In this document: positions 9,729 through 18,951 of the stretch, piece by piece
Layout: each line of letters begins with the position of its first letter
Position numbering within the stretch: the stretch's first letter is position 1
NCBI RefSeq assembly: GCF_020091405.1
Contig: NZ_CP081903.1
Location: 3,410,501 to 3,474,500, forward strand
Reading direction: 5' to 3'
Length of the DNA stretch: 64,000 bases
Source of the DNA: Bacteroides cellulosilyticus
GTDB taxonomy: Bacteria; Bacteroidota; Bacteroidia; Bacteroidales; Bacteroidaceae
Made by a program: the position numbers and the translations under genes
Notes under the pieces: model-generated
Database searches by the model: none
What the model saw: only the letters and a program-made list of their open reading frames with translations
Told to the model about the DNA's origin: nothing

Positions 9729-11036
9729 ATGAGTCGAAATAGTCGTAATCCGATTTCCTGGGTACCCACCGTCTACTTTGCTATGGGGCTTCCCTTTGTG
9801 GTGCTGAATATGGTATCTGTACTGATGTTTAAAGGCCTGGGCATCGATGATGCACAGATTGCTTTGTGGACATCACTGATTATGCTGCCCTGGACACTGA
9901 AATTCCTTTGGAGTCCGTTTCTGGAGATGTTCAAAACGAAGAAATATTTTGTAGTGTTGACACAACTGATTACCGGGGCAGGCTTTGCCCTGGTAGCGTT
10001 GGCGTTGCATCTTCCGGCTTTCTTTGCCGTATGTATTGCTTTACTGGCGGTTATTGCTTTCAGCGGGGCAACGCATGATGTTGCAACCGATGGTGTTTAT
10101 ATGTCGGAATTGAATAAGCAGGATCAGGCTAAATATATAGGTTGGCAAGGTGCTTTCTATAATATTGCTAAGATTGTCGCATCCGGTGGGTTGGTTTGGT
10201 TGGCAGGATGGTTGCTGAAACACTATGGGGGAGTTCCGGGAGCGGAGGAGACTGTTCGTCATGAAGCCACAGTACAGGCTTGGATGACGGTTATGTTCAT
10301 TCTGGCTGCTGTAATGATATTGCTGGGAGTGTATCACATGCGTATGTTACCTTCGGGAGGAACTGCCGCTACGGGCACGACATCCGGCAGGGAAACATGG
10401 AACCGGTTGGTGGAAGTGATCCGGAACTTTTTTCAGAAGAAACATATCTGGTATTACATTACTTTCATCATTCTTTATCGTTTGGCCGAAGGCTTTGTCA
10501 TGAAGATAGTGCCGTTGTTTCTGAAGGCGGAACGTTCAGTCGGTGGTCTGGGATTGGGAGAACAGGAGATAGGTTTGTACTATGGTACTTATGGGGCGGC
10601 TGCATTTGTGCTGGGTTCACTGTTGGCCGGCTATTATATATCACACAGAGGGTTGAGTCGCACGCTGTTTTCACTGTGCTGCATTTTCAATCTTCCGTTT
10701 CTGGCTTATACGCTACTGGCCATTTATCAGCCGGAGAACGGCATGTTGATAGGCGGTGCCATTGTGCTTGAATATTTCGGTTATGGTTTCGGATTCGTAG
10801 GTTTGTCGCTGTTTATGATGCAGCAAGTGGCACCCGGTAAGCACCAGATGGCTCACTATGCTTTTGCTTCAGGCATCATGAATTTGGGTGTGATGTTGCC
10901 GGGTTCTATCAGTGGCTTTGTCAGTAACGCGTTGGGATATAAGACATTCTTCATCTTCACGATGTTTGCTACTATTCCGGCATTCCTGATAACGTATTTT
11001 GTGCCGTTTACCTATCCGGATGAAAAGAAAAAATGA
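9729..11036 (+). CDS. MFS (AmpG-like) oligosaccharide importer
   Basis: Inner-membrane transporter of about 12 hydrophobic segments (435 residues). The start WVPTVYFAMGLPFVVLNMVSVLMFKGLG, the conserved SGATHDVATDG and the helix pattern resemble the AmpG/PAT branch of the major facilitator superfamily, whose known member AmpG imports GlcNAc-containing muropeptides. It is packed between a GH92 gene (13 bp upstream) and the GH130 phosphorylase (29 bp downstream). The likely cargo is therefore the Man-beta-1,4-GlcNAc left after alpha-mannose trimming. An MFS gene sits next to a GH130 and GH92 in the comparable BT1032-1034 cluster, as recalled from the literature. Cargo is inference; the family call is firm. 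Confidence 0.86.
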   Translation: MSRNSRNPISWVPTVYFAMGLPFVVLNMVSVLMFKGLGIDDAQIALWTSLIMLPWTLKFLWSPFLEMFKTKKYFVVLTQLITGAGFALVALALHLPAFFAVCIALLAVIAFSGATHDVATDGVYMSELNKQDQAKYIGWQGAFYNIAKIVASGGLVWLAGWLLKHYGGVPGAEETVRHEATVQAWMTVMFILAAVMILLGVYHMRMLPSGGTAATGTTSGRETWNRLVEVIRNFFQKKHIWYYITFIILYRLAEGFVMKIVPLFLKAERSVGGLGLGEQEIGLYYGTYGAAAFVLGSLLAGYYISHRGLSRTLFSLCCIFNLPFLAYTLLAIYQPENGMLIGGAIVLEYFGYGFGFVGLSLFMMQQVAPGKHQMAHYAFASGIMNLGVMLPGSISGFVSNALGYKTFFIFTMFATIPAFLITYFVPFTYPDEKKK

Positions 11037-11065
11037 TATTATTAACAATATAAATAAGAAGAATT

Positions 11066-12037
11066 ATGGACAGTAAAATTATAATGCCTTGGGAAGAACG
11101 TCCTGAAGGTTGCTCAGATGTCATGTGGCGCTATTCTAAGAACCCGGTTATCGGGCGTTACCACATTCCGAGTTCCAACAGTATTTTCAACAGTGCGGTA
11201 GTTCCGTTCAGAGATGGGTTTGCCGGTGTGTTCCGTTGTGACAATAAGTCGGTGCAGATGAATATCTTTGCGGGCTTTAGTAAAGACGGAATCAATTGGG
11301 AGATAAATCACGAGCCCATTAGCTTCAAGGCGGGGAATACGGAGATGATAGAATCCGAGTATAAATATGATCCGCGTGTCACCTGGATTGAAGATCGTTA
11401 TTGGATTACTTGGTGCAATGGTTACCACGGACCTACAATTGGTATCGGTTATACATTCGACTTCAAAGAATTCTTCCAGTGCGAAAATGCCTTTTTGCCT
11501 TTTAACCGCAATGGGGTACTTTTTCCGCAGAAGATAGATGGTAAATATGCTATGTTGAGTCGTCCGAGCGACAACGGTCATACACCGTTTGGAGATATTT
11601 ACATCAGTTACAGTCCGGATATGAAATATTGGGGGGAACACCGTTGTGTGATGAAAGTTACTCCTTTCCCCGAAAGTGCATGGCAGTGTACGAAGATAGG
11701 GGCAGGTTCTGTTCCGTTCCTTACTGAAGAGGGCTGGTTGATATTCTATCATGGGGTTATTACTACCTGCAACGGTTTCCGCTATTCTATGGGGGCGGCC
11801 ATTCTTGATAAAGAGAATCCAGACAAAGTGTTATATCGTACCCGCCCGTATTTGCTTGCACCTGCTGCTCCTTATGAATTGCAGGGAGATGTACCCAATG
11901 TAGTATTTCCTTGCGCGTCTTTGCAGGATGGAGATAAAGTAGCTGTATATTATGGCGCTGCCGATACAGTTGTTGGCATGGCCTTTGGCTATATTTCGGA
12001 AATCATAGAATTTACGAAGAAAAACAGCATTGTATAG
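11066..12037 (+). CDS. GH130 beta-1,4-mannosyl-N-acetylglucosamine phosphorylase
   Basis: Predicted cytoplasmic enzyme (no signal peptide) that phosphorolyses Man-beta-1,4-GlcNAc to mannose-1-phosphate and GlcNAc, closing the N-glycan pathway. The 323-residue length is normal for GH130. The five-bladed propeller pattern is visible, with the conserved KYDPRVT (catalytic Asp near residue 102), [32 protein letters not shown] and IFYHGV. The overall sequence strongly recalls BT1033 and UhgbMP, both characterised as mannosyl-GlcNAc phosphorylases. It lies 29 bp after the MFS gene and 26 bp before a second GH92. Specificity within GH130 is inferred from this neighbourhood; a mannan-type GH130 would be expected next to GH26 and an epimerase, which are absent. 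Confidence 0.88.
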   Translation: MDSKIIMPWEERPEGCSDVMWRYSKNPVIGRYHIPSSNSIFNSAVVPFRDGFAGVFRCDNKSVQMNIFAGFSKDGINWEINHEPISFKAGNTEMIESEYKYDPRVTWIEDRYWITWCNGYHGPTIGIGYTFDFKEFFQCENAFLPFNRNGVLFPQKIDGKYAMLSRPSDNGHTPFGDIYISYSPDMKYWGEHRCVMKVTPFPESAWQCTKIGAGSVPFLTEEGWLIFYHGVITTCNGFRYSMGAAILDKENPDKVLYRTRPYLLAPAAPYELQGDVPNVVFPCASLQDGDKVAVYYGAADTVVGMAFGYISEIIEFTKKNSIV

Positions 12038-12063
12038 TTAATCCCTTAAAGAATCAGTCGACT

Positions 12064-14358
12064 ATGAAACGTATTTTATTGGCTTACACACTTTCTGCCC
12101 TTTGTCTGCTTCCGGCGTTTGCCGGAGGTGGAGAGGGTTCTTTACCTATAAGCTATGTCAATCCTTTCATCGGCACTACCAACTTCGGAACTACTAATCC
12201 GGGAGCGGTCTGTCCCAATGGAATGATGTCCGTGGTCCCCTTCAATGTGATGGGATCGGAAGATAATAAGTATGATAAAGATGCTCGTTGGTGGTCTACT
12301 CCTTACGAGTATCACAATTGTTTTTTCACCGGCTATTCGCATGTCAATCTGAGCGGTGTGGGGTGTCCCGAACTGGGATCTTTATTGCTGATGCCTATTA
12401 CGGGTGAATTGTCCGTAGATTATAAAGAGTATGGAAGTCGTTATAAGGACGAACAGGCCTCTCCGGGCTATTACAGTAATTTCCTCACTCGCTATAATGT
12501 AAAGACTGAGGTGTCTGCCACTCCCCGCACGGGTGTTTCACGTTTTACGTTTCCTGCCGGACAGAGTCATGTATTATTGAATTTGGGTGAAGGACTGACT
12601 AATGAAACCGGTGCTTTCCTGAAACAGGTGAGTGACACTGAATTTGAAGGTATGAAATTATTGGGAACTTTCTGCTATAACCCTCAGGCGGTATTTCCCA
12701 TTTATTTTGTAATGCGTGTCAACAAGCAACCGGCATCCGGCGGGTATTGGAAAAAGCAGCGTCCCATGACCGGAGTTGAAGCTGAATGGGATCCCGACAA
12801 CGGACGCTACAAACTTTATACCCGTTATCGTAAGGAAATAGCCGGAGATGATATCGGCGCTTTTCTTACTTTCAACACGACGGAAGGTGAACAGATCGAA
12901 GTGCAAATGGGAGTTTCTTTTGTCAGCATCGAGAATGCCCGTCTGAATCTGGATACAGAGCAAAGTGGAAAGAATTTCAGTCAGGTATTGGCTGATGCCC
13001 GTATGCGTTGGAATGAAGATCTTTCGCGTATCCTTGTCGAAGGCGGAACGGAAGAACAGAAAACTGTCTTTTATACTGCTCTTTACCATACATTGATACA
13101 TCCCAATATCCTGCAAGATGTCAATGGTCAGTATCCCGCTATGGAAAGTGATCAGATTCTGACAACAAAAGGAGACCGTTACACTGTTTTCTCGCTTTGG
13201 GATACGTATCGTAACGTTCACCAACTCCTTACGTTGGTTTATCCCGAACGTCAGTTACAAATGGTGCGTTCCATGCTTGATATGTATCGCGAACATGGTT
13301 GGCTGCCCAAATGGGAACTCTACGGGCGTGAAACGTTGACTATGGAGGGTGACCCGTCTATTCCTGTCATCGTTGATACCTGGTTGAAAGGTTTACGTGA
13401 TTTTGATATTGATCTGGCTTATGAAGCTATGTATAAATCTGCCACTTTGCCCGGTGCCGAGAATTTGCTAAGGCCGGATAATGATGATTATATGTCATTG
13501 GGATATGTTCCTTTGCGTGAACAGTACGATAATTCAGTCTCTCATGCATTAGAGTATTATATTGCGGATTATTCTCTTTCCCTGCTGGCGGATGCATTGG
13601 GTAAACGGGCAGCGGAACAGGGTAAAAAAGCAGAAGCGCGGAAATATCAGGCTGATGCCCGTCTTTTTTATAACCGTTCATTGGGATATAAACACTACTA
13701 TAGTAAGGAATTTGGTACTTTCCGTCCCATTCTGCCTGACGGTCAGTTCTATTCACCTTTCAATCCGAGACAGGGAGAGAATTTTGAACCGAATCCCGGT
13801 TTCCATGAAGGATGTGCCTGGAATTACAGTTTCTATGTTCCCCACGATGTGAAAGGGCTTGCCCGTCTTATGGGTGGACAGAAACCTTTCATTGAAAAAC
13901 TTCAGCGTGTCTTTGATGATGGTCTCTATGATCCTGCCAATGAACCCGACATTGCCTATGCTCATCTCTTTTCTTATTTCAAGGGTGAAGAATGGCGTAC
14001 GCAAAAGGAGACTCAACGGCTTTTGCAGAAGTATTTTAAAAATGCTCCCGATGGTATTCCCGGTAATGATGATACCGGTACCATGTCTACCTGGGCCATC
14101 TTTAACATGATAGGATTTTACCCTGACTGTCCTGGTGATCCGTATTATACCCTTACTACGCCTGTATTCGATAAGGTGGTGATTCGTCTTGACCCTGATA
14201 CTTGGGGAAGCGATAAGCTGGTGATAGAAACTGAGCGCCCTTCAACAGAGTCCTTATACATTCGTGAGATGGAGTTAGGAGGAAAGAAATTATCCCGCTA
14301 CCGCATCAGTCATGAAGAACTGGTAAAAGGTGGAGCGCTGAGATTTATACTTCGATAG
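12064..14358 (+). CDS. GH92 exo-alpha-mannosidase, periplasmic type
   Basis: Second GH92 of the locus, 764 residues. It has an SPI-type signal peptide (LCLLPAFA before GGGEGS) rather than a lipobox, so it is probably periplasmic. The GH92 landmarks are present: SYVNPFIGTTNFGTTNPGA, FHEGCAWNYSFYVPHD (acid near Glu582) and IPGNDDTGTMSTWA (base region near Asp669/670). Where the first enzyme has NEPSHH, this one has ANEPDIAYAH, suggesting a linkage specificity other than alpha-1,2 (alpha-1,3 or alpha-1,6 are candidates). It closes the operon, starting 26 bp after GH130, and is followed by a strong intrinsic terminator. The pairing of two differently equipped GH92 enzymes fits stepwise trimming of high-mannose glycan. 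Confidence 0.92.
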   Translation: MKRILLAYTLSALCLLPAFAGGGEGSLPISYVNPFIGTTNFGTTNPGAVCPNGMMSVVPFNVMGSEDNKYDKDARWWSTPYEYHNCFFTGYSHVNLSGVGCPELGSLLLMPITGELSVDYKEYGSRYKDEQASPGYYSNFLTRYNVKTEVSATPRTGVSRFTFPAGQSHVLLNLGEGLTNETGAFLKQVSDTEFEGMKLLGTFCYNPQAVFPIYFVMRVNKQPASGGYWKKQRPMTGVEAEWDPDNGRYKLYTRYRKEIAGDDIGAFLTFNTTEGEQIEVQMGVSFVSIENARLNLDTEQSGKNFSQVLADARMRWNEDLSRILVEGGTEEQKTVFYTALYHTLIHPNILQDVNGQYPAMESDQILTTKGDRYTVFSLWDTYRNVHQLLTLVYPERQLQMVRSMLDMYREHGWLPKWELYGRETLTMEGDPSIPVIVDTWLKGLRDFDIDLAYEAMYKSATLPGAENLLRPDNDDYMSLGYVPLREQYDNSVSHALEYYIADYSLSLLADALGKRAAEQGKKAEARKYQADARLFYNRSLGYKHYYSKEFGTFRPILPDGQFYSPFNPRQGENFEPNPGFHEGCAWNYSFYVPHDVKGLARLMGGQKPFIEKLQRVFDDGLYDPANEPDIAYAHLFSYFKGEEWRTQKETQRLLQKYFKNAPDGIPGNDDTGTMSTWAIFNMIGFYPDCPGDPYYTLTTPVFDKVVIRLDPDTWGSDKLVIETERPSTESLYIREMELGGKKLSRYRISHEELVKGGALRFILR

Positions 14359-14379
14359 TATAAAGAAGAGCTATATTGG

Positions 14380-14411
14380 GGGCTGTCCAAGGTGTTGGAT
14401 GGCCCTTTTTT
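14380..14411 (+). terminator. Intrinsic terminator of the N-glycan operon
   Basis: An 11 bp stem (GGGCTGTCCAA 14380-14390 with TTGGATGGCCC 14395-14405, two G-T pairs), loop GGTG, then TTTTTTA. It lies 22 bp after the second GH92 stop and ends the locus. Confidence 0.85.
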
Positions 14412-14560
14412 ATTGCGCGAAAAACTAAGGGCAGATCTATATTTCGCTTTCTGCGGAAAGTGAGTATTTGTGCTTATTATCAATTTATTAGCTGTACTTT
14501 TATCTAAAAATAATCTATGTGTGTATATAGGTGCATAGTTTTATAACCCTTGTCTCCCTG

Positions 14561-14568
14561 TAACTTTG
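14561..14568 (+). promoter_or_regulatory. -7 element of the dehydratase/GntP operon
   Basis: TAACTTTG fits the Bacteroides TAnnTTTG consensus. It lies 44 bp before the dehydratase ATG and after the upstream terminator. A TTTT stretch about 19 bp upstream is a weak -33 candidate. The 200 bp spacer shows no other clear signal. Confidence 0.6.
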
Positions 14569-14611
14569 TCACATGTCCAATCGACATAAATAACCTCAAA
14601 ATATCATTATC

Positions 14612-16333
14612 ATGGAAAGTCAAGAGTTACGTAAAAATGCCCCCGAATTAGATCCGTTGCGTTTAGGAAGCGGATGGGAAGTTGAAGATTTGAGTAAGCC
14701 ACAAATCATTGTCGAAAGCAGTTACGGACATAGTCATCCGGGAAGTGCACATCTCAATCGTCTAGTACATGAAGTAAACAAGGTCATCTATAATGACGGA
14801 GGGCGTCCGGCCAACTATTATGTAACGGACATTTGTGACGGAGAAGCCCAAGGACACGATGGAATGAACTACTCACTCGTTTCCCGTGATATCATGGCGG
14901 CAATGATTGAAATTCATGTGAAAGCTACTCCTTTTGATGCCGGTGTATTCCTTACCAGTTGTGACAAATCAGTTCCTGCGCATTTAATGGCAATAGCACG
15001 CTTGAATATGCCTGCTGTATTCATGCCCGGTGGCATCATGAAGTCCGGACCGGATTTGTTGACACTCGAACAAATAGGAAAATATAGCGCCATGTTTGAA
15101 CGCGGTGAAATCACAGAAGAAAAATTCATGGAATATAAACGGAATGCTTGCCCGGCTTGTGGCGCTTGCTCCTTTATGGGAACAGCATCGACCATGCAGG
15201 TTATGGCAGAGGCCTTAGGGCTGGCTCTTCCCGGCAGTGCACTGATTCCAACCCATATCGGCGAATTGGAAAAAGCGACAAGAGAGGCCGGCAGATGCGC
15301 AATAAAACTGGCTTATAACCCAATCACACCGGCAGAGATACTGACAGAAAAAGCTTTTGAAAATGCAATTATGGTGCATGCCGCTATCGCGGGCTCCAGT
15401 AACAGTTTGCTACACCTGCCCGCTATTGCACATGAAGTGGGGATCACCTTATCACCCGAACTGTTCGACCGGCTTCATCGCAAAATACCTTATATACTCA
15501 ACATTCGTCCCAGCGGATACTGGCCTGGAGAATATTTCTGGTATGCCGGAGGTACCCCCGCCATTATGGAAGAAATCAAAGGACACCTGCACTTGGACGC
15601 AATGACCATTACCGGAAAAACGCTCGGAGAAAACCTCGAAGAACTGCGCGATGCAGACTTTTACACAAACTGTAATCACTATCTGTCCCTGCATAACTTA
15701 ACCAAATCAGACCTGATCAAATCAGCGAAAACCCCAATCCGGCAGGAAGGAGCCATCGCCATACTGAAAGGAAATCTGGCTCCTGAAGGCGCAGTAGTTA
15801 AACACTCCGCAATATCACCTAAACTGATGCAGACTACACTCAAAGCACATGTATTCGATTGTGAAGAAGAGGCCCTTCAGGCTGTACTAAATAGAGAGAT
15901 AACTCCGGGCGAAGCCGTATTTATCCGTTATGAAGGTCCTAAAGGTAGTGGTATGCCGGAAATGTTTTATACTACCGAGGCAATAGCCTCCGACCCGGAA
16001 CTGGTGGAATCTGTTGCGCTTATTACAGACGGGCGTTTCTCCGGAGCAACCCGCGGGCCGGCTATCGGACATGTTTCTCCCGAAGCCAACGAAGGAGGAC
16101 CGATAGCCTTAGTGAAAGACGGTGACTTGATTCGCATTGACATTCCTGCCCGTTCGCTGAATATCGTCGGCACAAAAGGAGAGGAGAAAACACCGGAAGA
16201 AATAGATATGATCCTGTCATACCGTCGGGAAAAATGGCGCAACCCTGCTTCCCGTTATGAAGATGGTATACTGGGTATCTATACCCGTAACTGCGTATCG
16301 CCCATGAAGGGCGGATATATGGAAGCTAAATAA
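14612..16333 (+). CDS. IlvD/Edd-family dehydratase, probably a sugar-acid dehydratase
   Basis: Iron-sulfur dehydratase of the IlvD/Edd superfamily, 573 residues, cytoplasmic. Cluster-binding cysteine motifs are seen in LTSCDKSVPAHL and ACPACGACSFMGTASTM, and the C-terminal half has the conserved EGPKGSGMPEMFYTT and ITDGRFSGATRGPAIGH. Branched-chain IlvD is possible by family, but the gene is followed directly by a GntP-type permease and a porin rather than ilv genes. The substrate is therefore more likely an aldonic acid (gluconate, xylonate or similar), converted to a 2-keto-3-deoxy acid. Which acid cannot be told from the sequence. The four-gene set down to 20.6 kb looks like one functional module. 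Confidence 0.82.
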   Translation: MESQELRKNAPELDPLRLGSGWEVEDLSKPQIIVESSYGHSHPGSAHLNRLVHEVNKVIYNDGGRPANYYVTDICDGEAQGHDGMNYSLVSRDIMAAMIEIHVKATPFDAGVFLTSCDKSVPAHLMAIARLNMPAVFMPGGIMKSGPDLLTLEQIGKYSAMFERGEITEEKFMEYKRNACPACGACSFMGTASTMQVMAEALGLALPGSALIPTHIGELEKATREAGRCAIKLAYNPITPAEILTEKAFENAIMVHAAIAGSSNSLLHLPAIAHEVGITLSPELFDRLHRKIPYILNIRPSGYWPGEYFWYAGGTPAIMEEIKGHLHLDAMTITGKTLGENLEELRDADFYTNCNHYLSLHNLTKSDLIKSAKTPIRQEGAIAILKGNLAPEGAVVKHSAISPKLMQTTLKAHVFDCEEEALQAVLNREITPGEAVFIRYEGPKGSGMPEMFYTTEAIASDPELVESVALITDGRFSGATRGPAIGHVSPEANEGGPIALVKDGDLIRIDIPARSLNIVGTKGEEKTPEEIDMILSYRREKWRNPASRYEDGILGIYTRNCVSPMKGGYMEAK

Positions 16334-16368
16334 TAAAGAAATCCCACCTTTTAAATCTTATCAATACC

Positions 16369-17691
16369 ATGATGTCAATTTGTATCATTATAATCAGTTT
16401 GCTACTGCTTATTTTTCTGGTAGCATATTATAAAGTAGACGCATTTTTCGCGTTCGTTATCGTCTCCGTAGTAGCAGCTCTGTGCTTGGGTATTCCGGTT
16501 CAGGAAATACCCGACATCTTGAATAAAGGTGTAGGCAATATCTATCGTAGTATGGCACTTATCATCATATTTGGTGCCATGCTCGGGAAACTGGTTGCCG
16601 AAAGCGGTGCTGCACAAAAGATAGCCCAAGTAATGATTGGAGCTTTCGGAACGAAAAACATCCAGTGGGGCATGATGCTTACAGGGTTTGTTGTAGGTAT
16701 CCCTTTGTTCTACGATATCGGTTTCGTTATTCTTGTTCCGATCATCTTTTCTATTGTCAACCAATACAAAATGCCTGCCATATATATAGGTATCCCCATG
16801 TTGGCAGCCTTGTCAGTGGCGCATGGCTTCCTTCCTCCCCATCCCTCTCCCGTAGCATTGGTGACTATGTTCGACGCCAATATGGGAATGACGTTGATTT
16901 TAGGTCTGTTGGCTTGCATCCCGGCTATTATTGTTGCCGGACCGCTATTCAGTAAGACTTTGAAAAACATTAAGACCGGCCGTGTAGATATATTTACCGC
17001 CAAAAAAGTGGATACAGCATTCAGTGAACCCGGAAAGCTCAATAGCTTCCTGACAGCCACGTTGCCCGTATTTTTGCTGATTATCACAACGGTGCTTACC
17101 CATTTTTTACCCAATCCGAGCGAATCGACACAGAACCTGCTGTCTTTCTTTAGTTCACCTACCATCGTTATGCTGATTGTCGTAATCGTAGCTACCTATA
17201 CGTTAGGAATCAGACAAGGACGTTCCATCAAGCAGATCATGGATATTTATGTGCAGGCGTGTAAAGACATCGCTATGATTATTCTGATAGTTGCCGGTTC
17301 GGGTATATTTAAAGTTGTAATGGAGGAAAGTGGTGTAAGTATGCTTCTGGCTAATGCAATGGAGACACTTCCGATACACCCGCTTATTTTGGGTTGGCTG
17401 ATGGCAAGTGTTATCCGGGCTATGGTAGGTTCGGCAACAGTGGCCGCTCTGACGGCTGCCAGCGTAATGATGCCTTTGATAGCTGTATCTCATGTGAATC
17501 CCAATTTGATGGTATTGGCCGTCGGGGCGGGAAGTCTGATGTTTTCGCATGTCAACGATTCCGGCTTCTGGCTATACAAAGAATATTTCAATCTTAGTAT
17601 GAAAGACACTTTCAAGTCATGGTCGGCTATGCAGGTCATTGTTTCTGTTGTAGGTTTATGCGGAGTTTTAGTTCTTAACCTTTTTATCTGA
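16369..17691 (+). CDS. GntP-family gluconate:H+ symporter
   Basis: Inner-membrane permease of 440 residues with about 12 hydrophobic segments. Family hallmarks include GAMLGKLVAESGAAQKIA, GFVVGIPLFYDIGFVILVPI and AHGFLPPHPSPVAL, which match the GntP/GntT/IdnT group of gluconate and related sugar-acid transporters. It starts 35 bp after the dehydratase stop and ends 6 bp before the porin gene, so it is co-transcribed. The natural pairing is uptake of an aldonate followed by dehydration by the upstream enzyme. The exact substrate is open. The start at 16369 (MMSICIIII) could equally be the second Met at 16372. Confidence 0.88.
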   Translation: MMSICIIIISLLLLIFLVAYYKVDAFFAFVIVSVVAALCLGIPVQEIPDILNKGVGNIYRSMALIIIFGAMLGKLVAESGAAQKIAQVMIGAFGTKNIQWGMMLTGFVVGIPLFYDIGFVILVPIIFSIVNQYKMPAIYIGIPMLAALSVAHGFLPPHPSPVALVTMFDANMGMTLILGLLACIPAIIVAGPLFSKTLKNIKTGRVDIFTAKKVDTAFSEPGKLNSFLTATLPVFLLIITTVLTHFLPNPSESTQNLLSFFSSPTIVMLIVVIVATYTLGIRQGRSIKQIMDIYVQACKDIAMIILIVAGSGIFKVVMEESGVSMLLANAMETLPIHPLILGWLMASVIRAMVGSATVAALTAASVMMPLIAVSHVNPNLMVLAVGAGSLMFSHVNDSGFWLYKEYFNLSMKDTFKSWSAMQVIVSVVGLCGVLVLNLFI

Positions 17692-17697
17692 TTTATT

Positions 17698-18897
17698 ATG
17701 AAAAAGCATCTTCTTATTCTATTCACGTTTCTCTGTACCGTCCCGTCTGTATTGGCAGGTAACGAAACCGGAGAAAGTCCCTCGAAAACTTCTAAGTGGC
17801 ATCTTAGTTACGATAATAAGTATCACGTCAAGTTCTTCGGCCGTATTTCGGCAGATGGCGGAATCTTTTGGGGAGAAAAGGATCAAAAGATGGCCAATGG
17901 GACCACCATATCTCAACTGGCCTTTGGAGGGACATTTTTCTTTGGAGAAAGACTGTCCGGTAAGTTTGAAATAGATTTCTCAAATGGTAATCTCCTTCTG
18001 TTGGACAACTTTATCACTTATAATTTTACCAAAAGGTTCGGATTGCGTGCCGGCAATATACAAGAGGCTTTCTCTATGGATTTGCTGAACTCTTTCAAAG
18101 ATCTTTCGTTGATGAACCGGGCGCAAGTTGTTAATGCTTTCGCTCCGGGACATCACCTGGGATTGCAGGGCGTTTATGAAGACAAACAGTGGTTATTGAC
18201 GGGAGGCGTACATTTCCAGAAGTCTATGACTCTGGGCAATAAGGAAAACTCGGACAGTAATTTGCAAAAAGGACAAAACGAAGGATATTCGCTCACCGGG
18301 AGAGCAGTGTGGATGCCCCAAAATAATAGCAAGGAAAAGGGATTGCACATCGGTGTTGCCGCTTCATACGCCACGCCTAAGACCGATGTAGGTAAAGATA
18401 CCCCTCCTAAAACGGTTCGCTACAGTCAATCGGAGTCAACTATCAATAAGATTAAGTTTATGGACACCGGATACATCACGGATGTGAATAACACTCGGTT
18501 GATGGGAGTAGAACTTGCCGGTTACTATGGTCCGTGGAAGTTTCAGGCAGAATATATACAGCAAGACGTAAACCGGAATCATGGTTTTGTCGACGAATCC
18601 TTTTCCGGCTTCTACGTACAATCATCTTGTTTGCTGCTTGGTGGAAAGCAGGATTATAATAACTCCCGGGGAGCATTTAACCAACCGTTAATCGGTAAGA
18701 AAGGCGATATTGAACTGGCTCTGCGGTTCGACCGTCTGGATATGAATGGAAAAGTAATCAAAGGAGGTGTATCCAATCAATATACAGCCGGAATGAATTA
18801 TTATATAAATGAGAACCTGAAAGTGCAGTTGAACTATTACTATATCACTCATAAGGATTATAATTCATTAAATGTCAGGGTACAATTGAGGTTTTGA
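17698..18897 (+). CDS. OprO/P-type outer-membrane porin
   Basis: Predicted outer-membrane beta-barrel of 399 residues with an SPI signal peptide (TVPSVLAG). The body has the alternating aromatic pattern of the Porin_O_P family (FFGRISADGGIFWGE, FGGTFFFGERLSGKFEIDFSNG, YNFTKRFGLRAGNIQEAFSM) and the last strand ends SLNVRVQLRF with terminal Phe. It begins only 6 bp after the GntP stop. It would supply outer-membrane passage for the acidic substrate of the GntP permease. OprO/P porins elsewhere are anion-selective, which fits a sugar acid. This is a simple-diffusion route, unlike the SusC pairs elsewhere in the window. Confidence 0.82.
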   Translation: MKKHLLILFTFLCTVPSVLAGNETGESPSKTSKWHLSYDNKYHVKFFGRISADGGIFWGEKDQKMANGTTISQLAFGGTFFFGERLSGKFEIDFSNGNLLLLDNFITYNFTKRFGLRAGNIQEAFSMDLLNSFKDLSLMNRAQVVNAFAPGHHLGLQGVYEDKQWLLTGGVHFQKSMTLGNKENSDSNLQKGQNEGYSLTGRAVWMPQNNSKEKGLHIGVAASYATPKTDVGKDTPPKTVRYSQSESTINKIKFMDTGYITDVNNTRLMGVELAGYYGPWKFQAEYIQQDVNRNHGFVDESFSGFYVQSSCLLLGGKQDYNNSRGAFNQPLIGKKGDIELALRFDRLDMNGKVIKGGVSNQYTAGMNYYINENLKVQLNYYYITHKDYNSLNVRVQLRF

Positions 18898-18918
18898 TAA
18901 AAAATCGAAGAAAAAACT

Positions 18919-18926
18919 TATCTTTG
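18919..18926 (+). promoter_or_regulatory. -7 element of the DUF6377 regulator gene
   Basis: TATCTTTG, a full TAnnTTTG match, 26 bp before the regulator ATG, with TTTTG about 22 bp upstream as a possible -33 element. The regulator may therefore be expressed separately from the dehydratase-GntP-porin genes. Confidence 0.6.
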
Positions 18927-18951
18927 TGGAAACCGTACTAAATGATGTAAG

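Noticed and set aside
14612..16333. Branched-chain amino-acid dihydroxy-acid dehydratase (ilvD) as gene name
   Set aside because: The neighbours are a GntP permease and a porin, not ilv genes, so the symbol was withheld.
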